Source of the DNA: Spirochaetota bacterium
GTDB taxonomy: Bacteria; Spirochaetota; UBA4802; JAFGJZ01
Assembly: GCA_027858855.1 (NCBI GenBank)
Contig: JAQIBV010000021.1
Coordinates: 128,816-192,815, forward strand
Reading direction: 5' to 3'
DNA: 64,000 nucleotides
Of this stretch, positions 18,022-26,977 are shown in pieces. The notes under the pieces were generated by a model. It did not search any database, had not been told where the DNA came from, and saw nothing but the letters and a program-made list of their open reading frames with translations. How positions within the stretch are numbered: position 1 is the stretch's first letter; every line of letters begins with the position of its first letter. Both the position numbers and the translations under genes were made by a program.

Positions 18022-19261
18022 CCGTTTTTCTATCTCTGTTTTCTGTTTGATAGTTGGAACCCTGTTTCTAGTCTCATGCTCGGATCGAGCCAACATAGAT
18101 ATAGAGCAAAATGATCTCTTTGATCTTTTAGCTGATCCTGAAGGCATAGAAGAGTACCTCTATGATTTGGCAGAAACAGACTCTGCCGTAAGTTATGAGA
18201 GACTGGGGCAGTCTGAAGATGGAAATTGGCCAATCTCTAAAATTATCATCACCTCCCCCGATGGACCAGCAGTAAGAAAACCAGCTGTTTTGATAGTGTC
18301 CGCATTACACGGAAATGAAACAACTTCACTCTATATTGTGTTACGACTTATTGAGTATCTCTGTGAAATGCGGGAAACTTCACCACGGATTTTACAATTG
18401 CTTGAAACCAGGGAGCTTCACTTTATTCCGACAGCCAATCCCTGGGGTATTGCAAACGCTTTTCGTTATAATGACAATAATGTGGATTTAAATCGGAATT
18501 TTGGTTTTGCCTGGGAATACAGCGCCAGTCATGGAGCGGCTCCGTTTGATCAGGCCGAGACTAATTTTATTCGTGATGATGCACTTCTTAATAATTATTA
18601 TATGAACATCTCGTTTCATTCCGGAGAAGCCTGTATTTCAACTGTATGGGATTATATTGGTACAACCGAGTCATCTGGTACTCCCTCTTTGTACAGTTAT
18701 GAACAGTTTACTACAGAGTATCTACCAAATGCTGAATCGGTTTTCATGTATGCAGAGTGGTACAGTTCGCTTGTAAACGATAGCGGTGATGAAAGCTTTT
18801 ACGACATAGAGGGATATGACTGGTATCGATGTTACGGGACAATGGGAGACTGGTTCTTTGCCGAGCGTGGCTCTCTACCCTTTACAATCGAAGTCTCAAG
18901 AACGAAATCATCTGATGATCCGGACTATTTGAATGACCTCTGGAACTACCAGAAAGAGGCTCTGCTTGATCTGCTCGAAAATAATACCAACCTGCTAACC
19001 GGATATGTGTATGACAGTGACGACGGAACTCCCCTTGAAGCTCATATAAGCCTCATTAGAAAAGCACGCTCTAACAGAGACCCTCAACCCTATACCCTCT
19101 TTACTTATAGTGATAATGAGTCAGGCGCCTTTGCCATTATTGCAGATCCGGGATCGTATGATGTTAAGGTAACATCTGATGGATATCAAACAGCAGACAC
19201 TCAGGTTGTCCTGACAGCCGAAAATGAAGAGTTTGCTATTTCATTAAATAGAATGCGTTAA
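17975..19261 (+). CDS. M14-family zinc carboxypeptidase lipoprotein
   Basis: The 428-residue protein has a signal sequence with lipobox FLVSC (Cys35), so it is exported and lipid-anchored. The M14 catalytic domain shows zinc ligands His112 and Glu115 (ALHGNE), VDLNRNFGFAW, the third ligand His215 (ISFHSGE) and the general base Glu306 (PFTIEVSR). The last about 80 residues (TGYVYDSDDGTPLEAHISL) form a carboxypeptidase-regulatory-like beta-sandwich. The substrate may be peptides or peptidoglycan stems. Its start lies inside mnmE (47-base overlap in another frame), with GGGAG upstream, so both are probably expressed together. Confidence 0.88.
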   Translation: MIYLNRFLRVFVSVSNRFSISVFCLIVGTLFLVSCSDRANIDIEQNDLFDLLADPEGIEEYLYDLAETDSAVSYERLGQSEDGNWPISKIIITSPDGPAVRKPAVLIVSALHGNETTSLYIVLRLIEYLCEMRETSPRILQLLETRELHFIPTANPWGIANAFRYNDNNVDLNRNFGFAWEYSASHGAAPFDQAETNFIRDDALLNNYYMNISFHSGEACISTVWDYIGTTESSGTPSLYSYEQFTTEYLPNAESVFMYAEWYSSLVNDSGDESFYDIEGYDWYRCYGTMGDWFFAERGSLPFTIEVSRTKSSDDPDYLNDLWNYQKEALLDLLENNTNLLTGYVYDSDDGTPLEAHISLIRKARSNRDPQPYTLFTYSDNESGAFAIIADPGSYDVKVTSDGYQTADTQVVLTAENEEFAISLNRMR

Positions 19262-19497
19262 AAGTTAAGAATAAAGTAGTTTTTACCCCCGGCACCCTGT
19301 AGACTAAGTTCGACAGGATGATTGACAAAGTAAACCATCGACAATGCCTGTAGTTATAACTGAACAAAATGTGCGTTTGAAATTTGCTTTAGGAAAAAGT
19401 ACTAAGTAGATTAGCTAACCCGTTCCGATATTAAAATGAAGACCTAATAGGTATAGGTAGATTTATCTGGTCAAAAGCACAAAAAAACGATTCCGGT

Positions 19498-20979
19498 ATG
19501 ATTATGAGATATTTGAAGTTAATATCACTTATGTCTTTTTTGTTTTCCATTTCGCTATGGGCGGGTCCATTTGTAAAGATAAACAGCATAGATGCGCGTG
19601 TAGAGTATCCCGATATTCAGTTGCGCGTCAGTGTACAGGATAAGGATAAGAACTGGATAGCTGGTCTGGATGAGGAAAATTTTCTTGTTTATGAAGATGG
19701 ATACCGTGTTAATTATGTTCAGGTAAAGAGCCTCGAGAAAGAGAAAGATCTTTTGTATCTTGTTTTTTCAATAGATTCGAGCAAAAGTATCCCACAGGAT
19801 TATTTTCAAAAGATAAAAAAGTCGGCAATTGATATAGTTATAGCCTCTGGTGTTCTTGAGCGCATTTCTCTTTTTCGGTTTAATGACAGGGTTGTTTTGC
19901 TCAAGAATTTTACTGATAATAAAAGCAGTCTGATAGAGCAGATCGAAAAAATTGAGCAGCATGGTTCAAAAACTGTTTTATATGATGCAATTTATGACTC
20001 TATTGATCTGATAAGTCGTGTAGAGGGTAGCCGTAAAGCGGTTGTAATTTTTACTGATGGTAAGAATGAAGGCAGTAGTGTAACCTTTGATGATGTCACA
20101 GCATTTGCGAACGCACACTCAATACCCCTTTTTATTGTCTCTTTTGCAAAATCTGAAAATATTAAATCGTTACGACGTCTCTCTAAGCTGACTGGAGGGC
20201 AGTGTCTTGAAGTAGACACGATACAGAATGTTCCGGCAGCGTATCAACGGATAATCAGGAATATAAAAAGTCAGTATTTGATACGCTATCATACAATGGT
20301 AAAGCCGGATGGAAAAAATCATCTTGCTGAAGTACGCCTGAAGTATGCTGAAGTCAGAGATCGTGATATTAAGAAGTTTACAGTACCACGCGAAACAGTA
20401 CAGATTGATTTGCCGCCTTTTAAGCAGATGCTTCTGGTGGCCATTATGCTATTGTTTACCTTTGTGTTTATTGCGCTTCTTGTGTATCTGGTAAAAAGAA
20501 GTCGCCGTTATCCAGAGCCGGTTCGGTCTAAAAAGAAAAGACCATTTTTTGAAAACTATAGTAATCGTCAGGAATCGCTATATAATAATACGTCCGGTTC
20601 TCTGGACGAGGATGATCTCTATCCTGTAGGTGTCGGAGATAAGTCACATGAAACAATAGCACCGACAAATCAGGAATACTACTCAAGTGCCTGGCTTCTT
20701 CTTCAGGATGGAAAAGAAAACAAGAAATTTGTTTTAAGTCGTGATGAAGTTGTGATTGGAAGTAGTGATGAGTCACATATAATTATTCGTAGCAGGGGCG
20801 TATCGAAAAAGCATAGTTGTATAAAGAAGATAGAGGGTAATTATTTTCTCTTTGACATGGTATCTGATAACGGAACTTTTCTGAATGGAACCAAGTTGTT
20901 ACGGCCAAAACAGTTGTACGATTGGGATGAAATTGTTACTGGCCCCATTACATTCATATTTCGCGGATCAACGTTTTAA
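19498..20979 (+). CDS. VWFA-domain membrane protein with cytoplasmic FHA domain
   Basis: The 493-residue protein has a signal sequence (residues 1-22) and an extracytoplasmic VWFA domain with a MIDAS-like SIDSSKS (about 91-97) and FTDGKNEG. One membrane helix follows at about 310-331 (MLLVAIMLLFTFVFIALLVYL). The cytoplasmic tail carries an FHA domain from about residue 398, with VVIGSS, SRGVSKKHSCIKK and DNGTFLNGTKL, the phosphothreonine-binding signatures. It could link an envelope ligand to Ser/Thr phosphorylation, but no Ser/Thr kinase is encoded in this window. It appears monocistronic, between a 236-bp and a 137-bp gap. Confidence 0.88.
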   Translation: MIMRYLKLISLMSFLFSISLWAGPFVKINSIDARVEYPDIQLRVSVQDKDKNWIAGLDEENFLVYEDGYRVNYVQVKSLEKEKDLLYLVFSIDSSKSIPQDYFQKIKKSAIDIVIASGVLERISLFRFNDRVVLLKNFTDNKSSLIEQIEKIEQHGSKTVLYDAIYDSIDLISRVEGSRKAVVIFTDGKNEGSSVTFDDVTAFANAHSIPLFIVSFAKSENIKSLRRLSKLTGGQCLEVDTIQNVPAAYQRIIRNIKSQYLIRYHTMVKPDGKNHLAEVRLKYAEVRDRDIKKFTVPRETVQIDLPPFKQMLLVAIMLLFTFVFIALLVYLVKRSRRYPEPVRSKKKRPFFENYSNRQESLYNNTSGSLDEDDLYPVGVGDKSHETIAPTNQEYYSSAWLLLQDGKENKKFVLSRDEVVIGSSDESHIIIRSRGVSKKHSCIKKIEGNYFLFDMVSDNGTFLNGTKLLRPKQLYDWDEIVTGPITFIFRGSTF

Positions 20980-21027
20980 AACTGGCTTCAAGAAAAACTT
21001 TTCTTCATTTACCTCTCTAAATAAATC

Positions 21028-21057
21028 TTGACTTTTTATAATTTTCAATTATACAAT
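21028..21057 (+). promoter_or_regulatory. Sigma-70 promoter of the AIM24 operon
   Basis: TTGACT (21028-21033), 18-bp spacer, TACAAT (21052-21057), about 60 bases before the first AIM24 start codon. It is one of the best promoter matches in the window. Confidence 0.65.
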
Positions 21058-21116
21058 AAAGGGGATTCTAAAATAATTTGAATTACCCGGGTTTCCTGAC
21101 AGTAGAGGGGGCAATT

Positions 21117-21782
21117 ATGAATTTTAAAATAAAACACCAGCCATCCTATTCTCTGATAGAGATTTCTCTTAAACAGGGAGAACGGATTAAAACCGAAGCC
21201 GGAGCCATGGTTTACATGAGTCCCGGTTTTCAGGTGCAGACAAAATTTGGAAGTGGCTTCTTATCTGCTCTTGGAAATAAGTTTCTGGGTGGCGAGACAC
21301 TTTTTATTAACGAATACACATCCGTTTCTGATGGAGCTGTGCTGGCTCTGGCTACTGACCTTGCGGGAGACATCGCACACACCAAGCTTGATAATTCGAC
21401 ATTGATAATGCAAGGAGGTGCTTTTCTGGCTTCTTCGGTAGATGTTAATATTAAGCCGATTTTTGGAGGCTTGAAAAGCATTATCGGGAAAGAGGGTGTT
21501 TTTCTGTTAAAGGCCAGTGGAAGCGGCGATCTCTTTTATACTTCGTATGGAGTAATTGTTCCGATTGATGTTGACGGATCATATATTGTAGACACAGGTC
21601 ATTTGGTTGCTTTTGAAGAAAATCTGACCTATTCTCTTAAGAAGGCATCGAAGGGGCTTTTCTCTTCGATTGCTTCCGGAGAGGGTTTCGTCTTTGAATT
21701 TTCAGGTAAAGGCAAAATCTGGATTCAGAGTCGTGTTCCGGCAGGATTTATTAATTGGGTAAACAGATTGTTGCCGGGTTAG
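21117..21782 (+). CDS. AIM24/TIGR00266-family protein (paralogue 1)
   Basis: The 221-residue beta-rich protein has the family pattern: IKTEAGAMVYMSPGFQVQT near the start, LGGETLFINEYT, a GSGDLFYTSYG strand, YIVDTGHLVAFEENLTYSLKK and the closing FSGKGKIWIQSR. Bacterial AIM24 proteins have no settled biochemical function. No signal peptide, so cytoplasmic. The ATG at 21117 is preceded by GAGGGGG; an earlier non-ATG start is unsupported. It is first of three tandem paralogues behind a strong promoter candidate. Confidence 0.88.
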   Translation: MNFKIKHQPSYSLIEISLKQGERIKTEAGAMVYMSPGFQVQTKFGSGFLSALGNKFLGGETLFINEYTSVSDGAVLALATDLAGDIAHTKLDNSTLIMQGGAFLASSVDVNIKPIFGGLKSIIGKEGVFLLKASGSGDLFYTSYGVIVPIDVDGSYIVDTGHLVAFEENLTYSLKKASKGLFSSIASGEGFVFEFSGKGKIWIQSRVPAGFINWVNRLLPG

Positions 21783-21790
21783 GAGGAAAA

Positions 21791-22468
21791 ATGCAGGTAG
21801 ATATTAAATATAATCCATCTTATGCTTTAGCTCTTGTTACGTTAAATATGGGAGAGAAAATTAAAGCAGAAGGTGGTGCCATGGTTAGCATGTCATCGAA
21901 TATTCAGATTGAAACACATAAGGCTGTTAAAAAAAATGGGCTGTTAAAGAGTCTTAAGTCTTCAATCTTTGGTAGAGAGTCTTTCTGGATGAATACCTTC
22001 ACGGCGCAGACAGGATCTGGAGAGGTTACTCTGGCTCCAACTTTACCTGGTGATATATCGTCTCTATCATTAAACGGTACGATGTTTGTGCAGGCCTCTT
22101 CCTTCCTGGCCGGTCCTGATGATCTGGATATTGACACCTCCTTTCAGGGAATGAAAGGTTTTTTCTCTGGTGAATCACTCTTTTTTCTTAAACTGAGTGG
22201 AAAGGGAGATCTGCTAATGTCAAGCTATGGCGGTATTGAGGTTGTTGAAGTAGATGGATCAATAATAGTTGACACCGGTCATATTGTAGCCTTTGAAGAG
22301 GGTTTGACCTATAAGATAAAAAAATTTGGTGGCTGGAAATCTTTTCTGTTTTCAGGAGAGGGCCTAATTATGGAGTTTTCCGGAAAGGGAAAGATCTGGA
22401 TTCAAAGTCGAAATGTTACTTCATTAAGCGGTTGGTTGAGCAAAGTTTTGCCTCCAAGAAGCTCGTAA
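21791..22468 (+). CDS. AIM24/TIGR00266-family protein (paralogue 2)
   Basis: The 225-residue second copy begins eight bases after the first, with AGGAGG before the ATG. It shares IKAEGGAMVSMSSNIQI, FWMNTFTAQTGSGEVTLAPTL, SGKGDLLMSSYG, SIIVDTGHIVAFEEGLTYKI and FSGKGKIWIQSRN with its neighbours but differs in the central loops. Function is unknown; co-expression with copies 1 and 3 suggests a hetero-oligomer, which is inference. Confidence 0.88.
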   Translation: MQVDIKYNPSYALALVTLNMGEKIKAEGGAMVSMSSNIQIETHKAVKKNGLLKSLKSSIFGRESFWMNTFTAQTGSGEVTLAPTLPGDISSLSLNGTMFVQASSFLAGPDDLDIDTSFQGMKGFFSGESLFFLKLSGKGDLLMSSYGGIEVVEVDGSIIVDTGHIVAFEEGLTYKIKKFGGWKSFLFSGEGLIMEFSGKGKIWIQSRNVTSLSGWLSKVLPPRSS

Positions 22469-22493
22469 TGAAGTATTAAAGAGGAGAGAGTCC

Positions 22494-23168
22494 ATGAAAT
22501 ATGAAATAGTCGGAAAGCCGGACTTTCCGTGTGTGAGAATCCTTTTAAAGGCCGAAGAGTCGGTTGTTGCTGAAAGTGGAGCAATGATATCCATGTCCTC
22601 AAATGTTGAATTGAAATCTTCAGCCAAAGGCGGGCTTTTTTCTTCTGCAAAGAGAGCCATGCTTGGTGGGGAATCTTTTTTTCAAAGTACGTTTACTGCC
22701 CACGGAGGTTCTGGAGAGGTATATTTTGCTTCAGAGACCACTGGAGATCTGGAACATATCAGTTTATCGGGAGATGAGTTGATAATGTCAACAGGCGCCT
22801 ATGTTTGTGGAAGCCCAGAACTTGAGCTTGACAGCAAATGGGGTGGATTTAAAGGTTTCTTTGGTGGCGAGGGTCTCTTCTTCTTGAAGGTTCGAGGTGT
22901 TGGGGATCTGTTTTTCTCCAGCTTTGGTGCAATTCATGAGATATCTGTTAAAGAAGAGTATGTTGTAGATACTGGGCATATTGTAGCCTTTGATCCATCG
23001 TTAACTTACAATATAGAAAAGGTTGGCGGTCTAAAATCACTCTTTTTCTCGGGAGAGGGACTGGTTTGCCGGTTCTCGGGAAAGGGAAAACTCTATATTC
23101 AGACGCGTAATCAGAACTCATTTGCCAGCTGGGCCAATCAGTTTAGAAGAGTAGAGTCAAAAAACTAA
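22494..23168 (+). CDS. AIM24/TIGR00266-family protein (paralogue 3)
   Basis: The 224-residue third copy has a strong GAGGAGAG site before the ATG. It contains VVAESGAMISMSSNVEL, LGGESFFQSTFTAHGGSGEV, VGDLFFSSFGAI, YVVDTGHIVAFDPSLTYNI and FSGKGKLYIQTRN. Spacing to copy 2 (25 bases) and to the STAS gene (18 bases) supports one operon. The family has sometimes been annotated as affecting mitochondrial (yeast AIM24) or tellurite-related traits; I do not infer either here. Confidence 0.88.
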   Translation: MKYEIVGKPDFPCVRILLKAEESVVAESGAMISMSSNVELKSSAKGGLFSSAKRAMLGGESFFQSTFTAHGGSGEVYFASETTGDLEHISLSGDELIMSTGAYVCGSPELELDSKWGGFKGFFGGEGLFFLKVRGVGDLFFSSFGAIHEISVKEEYVVDTGHIVAFDPSLTYNIEKVGGLKSLFFSGEGLVCRFSGKGKLYIQTRNQNSFASWANQFRRVESKN

Positions 23169-23186
23169 GAGAAGTAAAGGGGTGGT

Positions 23187-23528
23187 ATGCCTTTTCAGTA
23201 TGATTTAGTAGAAAAAGAAGATGTTTCTGTAATAACTCTGATCGGCGAATTGCGAATCTTTGATCTTGCTGATTATACTGCTTTTTTTGAAGAGTTAGTA
23301 GATGGCGGAAAGATAAAAATTATAATTAATTTTGAAAAAATTTCATATGTTGACTCTACAGCGATTGGTCTACTGGTTAATATTAAACGCGGTATAGAGG
23401 ATAAGGGCGGTAGGCTTGCACTCTGTTCGGTGCAGAAGGAAGTTATGAATGTATTACAGATAACCGGTGTAAATCAGTTTCTGGATATTTATGAATCACT
23501 TGATATTGCGGTAGAGAGTTATAAGTAG
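23187..23528 (+). CDS. STAS-domain anti-sigma factor antagonist (SpoIIAA/RsbV-like)
   Basis: The 113-residue STAS domain has the phosphorylatable serine in INFEKISYVDSTAIGLLVNI and the typical GGRLALCSVQKEVMNVLQITG. Such proteins are phosphorylated by RsbW-type kinases and dephosphorylated by PP2C phosphatases; two candidate phosphatases are encoded at 1408-2544 and 45534-46712, but no kinase or sigma factor is in the window. AAGTAAAGGGG precedes the ATG. The stop overlaps the GTG start of yjbQ by one base. Confidence 0.9.
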   Translation: MPFQYDLVEKEDVSVITLIGELRIFDLADYTAFFEELVDGGKIKIIINFEKISYVDSTAIGLLVNIKRGIEDKGGRLALCSVQKEVMNVLQITGVNQFLDIYESLDIAVESYK

Positions 23529-23944
23529 TGGTTTACTTTGAAGAGATAAGCCTGCAAACAGTAGGTTTTTCTGACATACACGATCTTACCGGGCAGATTT
23601 CTGCTATAATAAAAAGATCGGGTGTTTCTAACGGCCTTGTGAATGTCTTTGGAATTGGATCAACTAATACTATTACTATTGTAGAGTATGAACCCGCCCT
23701 TGTTGAGGATGTGAAGGATATTCTGGAAAAGCTTGTTCCGTCATCAATGCGGAGTCGCCATTCAGAAACATGGGGTGATGATAATGGTTTTTCTCATATG
23801 CGAGCGACTCTGTTTGGATGTGAAGTTACAGCTCCTATTGAAAATGGGTCTGTTGTTTTAGGAACCTGGCAGCAGATAATTGTAATTGATCACGACAACT
23901 CTTCACGAACCAGAAGGGTTCGTGTTACAGTAATGGGAGAATAG
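23528..23944 (+). CDS. YjbQ-family (UPF0047) protein
   Basis: The 138-residue single-domain protein matches YjbQ: GLVNVFGIGSTNTITIVEYEP, HSETWGDDNGFSHMRATLFG, then VVLGTWQQIIVIDHDN. E. coli YjbQ shows weak thiamine-phosphate-synthase activity; the physiological role is unsettled. It begins at a GTG overlapping the STAS gene's stop and ends only four bases from the convergent TPR gene. The normally conserved second histidine region (GNAHAH-like) reads GFSHMRA here, so metal binding may be altered. Confidence 0.88.
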   Translation: MVYFEEISLQTVGFSDIHDLTGQISAIIKRSGVSNGLVNVFGIGSTNTITIVEYEPALVEDVKDILEKLVPSSMRSRHSETWGDDNGFSHMRATLFGCEVTAPIENGSVVLGTWQQIIVIDHDNSSRTRRVRVTVMGE

Positions 23945-23948
23945 CTTT

Positions 23949-24887
23949 TTAGTCAGTAAGTGCATCCTCCATCTTTTTACGTTCAGTAAACCGTCGAGAA
24001 AGCTCCATTTTATGTTCGATCAATGAAATTGATGTTCTGATAAAGAATCGATCATGTTTAAAACGTAAAAGCTGTTCATACTGTTCATAGGCGATATCAT
24101 ACATCTTTAGTTTATAACAGCTTTCTGCATAGTAGTAATGGTAGGCTTTATCGTAATCCCCTTTTGAAGTATCAATTATCCTTAGGGTCATATAGGCCTT
24201 ATAAAATTCACCCCGTGAAAACTCGAGTTTTGCTTTGCCAAGCAGACCATTTGCATAATAGGGATCAACCGAAAGGGTATAATTGTAATAATGAATGGCT
24301 CGTTTTTCCCTATTTTGCTTGAGGTATGCGTTTCCCAGGTCAATATAGGTTTCCAGGTGTTTCGGATATAATTTAGCAGCCTTGCGGTAAAACTCAATTG
24401 CTTCAGATATTTTATTCATGGATTCATAAGTTCGGCCGGTTTCCAGGTATGTTAAAAAATATTCGGGAACAATGTAGCGTGCCTTATTCAGATACAGAAA
24501 GGCTTTTTTGAAATTGAGAGCATGTGCATATGTTTTTCCAAGATTATAGTAAAATGGGAAAAATGTCGGGGCATGCTTTAAACCCCTTTCAAAAATTACA
24601 ACAGCTTCCTTGTAATCACCTTGCAGCATCAGCACTGCTCCCGCATTATTTTCAAGAGCAGCTGGACTCTCTCCGTCACAAAATAAGATGTCGTTTTTGC
24701 GATAAATTCTTGTTACAGCTTTTTCTTTTATCTCTTTACTGTTTGCATCGCGCATAAGATAACGAAGGAGGTTCATTTCGGACTCTTCAAATCTTTCCTG
24801 ATAAAAATAAAGTGAAGAGGATAATAAATCGGTTTCTGAAAAAGTCGCAAAGATGAATAGAGCTGTTATTTGTAATAATAATTTCAT
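23949..24887 (-). CDS. Secreted TPR-repeat protein
   Basis: The 312-residue protein has a signal peptide (about residues 1-18) followed by at least five tetratricopeptide repeats from about residue 75, for example FFPFYYNLGKTYAHALNFKKA, EYFLTYLETGRTYESMNKISEA and LETYIDLGNAYLKQNREKRA. TPR arrays are protein-protein scaffolds. AGAGGAC precedes the ATG. It is 15 bases downstream of the beta-barrel-like gene and probably co-transcribed with it, suggesting that the two act together in the envelope. The specific function is unknown. Confidence 0.82.
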   Translation of the reverse strand: MKLLLQITALFIFATFSETDLLSSSLYFYQERFEESEMNLLRYLMRDANSKEIKEKAVTRIYRKNDILFCDGESPAALENNAGAVLMLQGDYKEAVVIFERGLKHAPTFFPFYYNLGKTYAHALNFKKAFLYLNKARYIVPEYFLTYLETGRTYESMNKISEAIEFYRKAAKLYPKHLETYIDLGNAYLKQNREKRAIHYYNYTLSVDPYYANGLLGKAKLEFSRGEFYKAYMTLRIIDTSKGDYDKAYHYYYAESCYKLKMYDIAYEQYEQLLRFKHDRFFIRTSISLIEHKMELSRRFTERKKMEDALTD

Positions 24888-24902
24888 TAAAAAAGTCCTC
24901 TA

Positions 24903-25670
24903 TTAATGATAAAGAGCGTAACCTGCAGATATGTAAAACTTGATTATTGAAAGGGTGGTATTGTTTGACCCGTTATTAAAAGACTTTTCTGGTAATGGTG
25001 CTTCCATTCCAAAGGTCTTAAAAGTTAAGGTCTGTCTGGTATAGGCGAATCCAGAAGAGATAAAAAGACCATTGGTAAAGTAGCGGGTTGCTTCAAGTTG
25101 ACCACCAAAAATAAGTGAGGAGTCACTAAAGCTCTTTTTCTGGTCAAACGAATCAAAAAGAGTATTGGCAACAGGTGCCGGAGTGTATGACGCAAGGGCG
25201 TATCCAACCTGAGGAATTAATACTAGATCCCACCGCTTACGGGTAGTCAGATGAAATGCAGGCCCGATAAGAATGGAAAAATCTTTGTATAGAGTTTTGC
25301 TCTCATTTTTGTAATCTTTTCCAAAACCGGTCCGTTGAATAACAGAATTGTATCCAAAAGAGAGACGGGAGCCAATGTGGTCCATGAATATATATTCTGC
25401 AAAGATGTGTGCCGAATAGTTCAGGTGATTCAGAACCACGGTTTTTGTTATTTCCTGTTCTTCAAAAGTATAGGCTGTATCTTTGATGAAATCGGTCTCT
25501 TTTTCAATAGCACTGTCGAAAGGAATTCCCATGCTGATTAGCGCTCCGAAAAGAATTTGACTTTTATAGGCTCCCACCGGCTCTTTATCGATATCTTCAA
25601 GTCGGGAAAGAGCAAGCAGGTTTGCTATTAATCCGAAAAAAACAATATATCGAAGTGACTTTATAAACAT
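24903..25670 (-). CDS. Putative outer-membrane beta-barrel protein
   Basis: The 255-residue protein has an N-terminal signal (MFIKSLRYIVFFGLIANLLALS), then alternating amphipathic strands rich in aromatic residues (AHIFAEYIFMDHIGSRLSFG, LVLIPQVGYALASY, GLFISSGFAYTRQTLTF) and a C-terminal strand IIKFYISAGYALYH ending in an aromatic/His residue. This fits an 8-10-strand outer-membrane barrel. It heads a two-gene leftward unit with the TPR protein. I do not recognise the family; the call rests on strand pattern only. Confidence 0.55.
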   Translation of the reverse strand: MFIKSLRYIVFFGLIANLLALSRLEDIDKEPVGAYKSQILFGALISMGIPFDSAIEKETDFIKDTAYTFEEQEITKTVVLNHLNYSAHIFAEYIFMDHIGSRLSFGYNSVIQRTGFGKDYKNESKTLYKDFSILIGPAFHLTTRKRWDLVLIPQVGYALASYTPAPVANTLFDSFDQKKSFSDSSLIFGGQLEATRYFTNGLFISSGFAYTRQTLTFKTFGMEAPLPEKSFNNGSNNTTLSIIKFYISAGYALYH

Positions 25671-25766
25671 AAAAACCCCAGAATGCCGAAAAGATAGTCG
25701 TTTATTTATTCAATCGGTTGTTTAGTACAGAGTAAGCAATAAAAGAGAATAAATAGCAATAAATTA

Positions 25767-25796
25767 TTGTCAAAAAGTAGTATATTTAGAAATATA
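25767..25796 (+). promoter_or_regulatory. Candidate promoter of the glycosyltransferase operon
   Basis: TTGTCA (25767-25772) and AATATA (25791-25796), 18 bp apart, lie just upstream of the AGGAG-preceded ATG at 25814. Confidence 0.35.
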
Positions 25797-25813
25797 CCCT
25801 GAACAGGAGAATT

Positions 25814-26977
25814 ATGGATAAAATTGAAAAGATACTGATAATTAACTATGAATATCCTCCCTTGGGCGGTGGTGGTGGAGTTGCTACATATGAACTTGCA
25901 AAAGAGTGGGCAAAGATAGTAGAGGTGGACGTTCTTACCTCTTCTTTTAAGGGGTTGCCCCGTTTTGAAATTAGTGAGGGAGTTAATATTTATCGCTGCC
26001 CTATTCTGTTTCGAAAGTCACGAGATTCTGCAGGGCTTTTTTCAATGTTTTCATATCTTGTAACAGGTTTTTTTAAGGGAGCTTCTTTATGCAGAAAAAG
26101 AAGGTACTCTGTAATAAATACACAGTTTGCAGTTCCTTCTGGTCCTCTTGGATATATGCTTTCAAAAATTTTTGGTTTAAAAAATATTCTTTCGATTCAT
26201 GGCGGAGATATCTATGATCCGTCTAAAAAACTCTCGCCCCATAAAAACCCTTTTTTTAAAAGAGTCGTGAAATTTGTTTTGAATCATTGTGATCATATAG
26301 TTGCACAGTCTTCTAACACAAAAGACAATTGTATAACCTATTATAAACCAAAAACAGAAATATCTATAATTCCACTGGCTTTTACTATGCCTCAATTTAA
26401 ACCATTAACTCGTTCAAAACTAAATTTTAAGAAAGAAGATTTTCTTTTGATAGCAATTGGGCGACTTGTAAAAAGAAAGGCTTTTGATGATGCCATAAAG
26501 ATTATTGCACATCTGAAAGATTCAAAAATAAAACTGCTGATAGTTGGAGACGGTCCCGAAAGAGAGTATCTTGAAAATTGTATCAGCAAAGCACAGTTAC
26601 AGGAACGGATAAAAATTTTAGGTTATCTTAGTTATGAAGAAAAATTTCAATATCTCAATGTATCGGATATGATGCTGATGACCTCGCTTCATGAAGGGTT
26701 TGGAATAATTTTCATGGAAGCTATGTATTGCGGGCTTCCGATTGCCTGCACTAATAACGGCGGGCAGGTTGATTTTATCAAAGATGAGATAAACGGTCTT
26801 CTTTTTAATGTTGCTGACATCCCAGCTGGAGTCAACGCAGTCAAACGCCTCTATTCAGAAGAAAAACTTTTTCGGGTCTGTTCAAAGAACAATAAAAAAG
26901 AGATTAAAAAGTTTTATTCAGATACAATTGCTGACGATTACATGCAATTGTTCGGCTCAGTATTAGGAGTTTCATAG
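25814..26977 (+). CDS. GT4-family glycosyltransferase
   Basis: The 387-residue GT-B enzyme has the N-terminal glycine-rich loop YEYPPLGGGGGVATYELAKEW, SIHGGDIYD in the acceptor domain and the C-terminal GT4 signature SLHEGFGIIFMEAMYCGLPIACTNNGG (E-x7-E motif). It would transfer a sugar from a nucleotide-sugar donor at the cytoplasmic membrane to a glycolipid or surface glycan. AGGAG lies six bases before the ATG. The stop overlaps the response regulator start by one base, so it is in the same transcript as a two-component pair. The acceptor is unknown. Confidence 0.9.
   Translation: MDKIEKILIINYEYPPLGGGGGVATYELAKEWAKIVEVDVLTSSFKGLPRFEISEGVNIYRCPILFRKSRDSAGLFSMFSYLVTGFFKGASLCRKRRYSVINTQFAVPSGPLGYMLSKIFGLKNILSIHGGDIYDPSKKLSPHKNPFFKRVVKFVLNHCDHIVAQSSNTKDNCITYYKPKTEISIIPLAFTMPQFKPLTRSKLNFKKEDFLLIAIGRLVKRKAFDDAIKIIAHLKDSKIKLLIVGDGPEREYLENCISKAQLQERIKILGYLSYEEKFQYLNVSDMMLMTSLHEGFGIIFMEAMYCGLPIACTNNGGQVDFIKDEINGLLFNVADIPAGVNAVKRLYSEEKLFRVCSKNNKKEIKKFYSDTIADDYMQLFGSVLGVS

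Noticed and set aside
19289-19315. REP-like sequence (CCCTGT...ACAGG)
   Set aside because: Only five bases pair and no second copy was noticed in the window, so a repeat family cannot be claimed.
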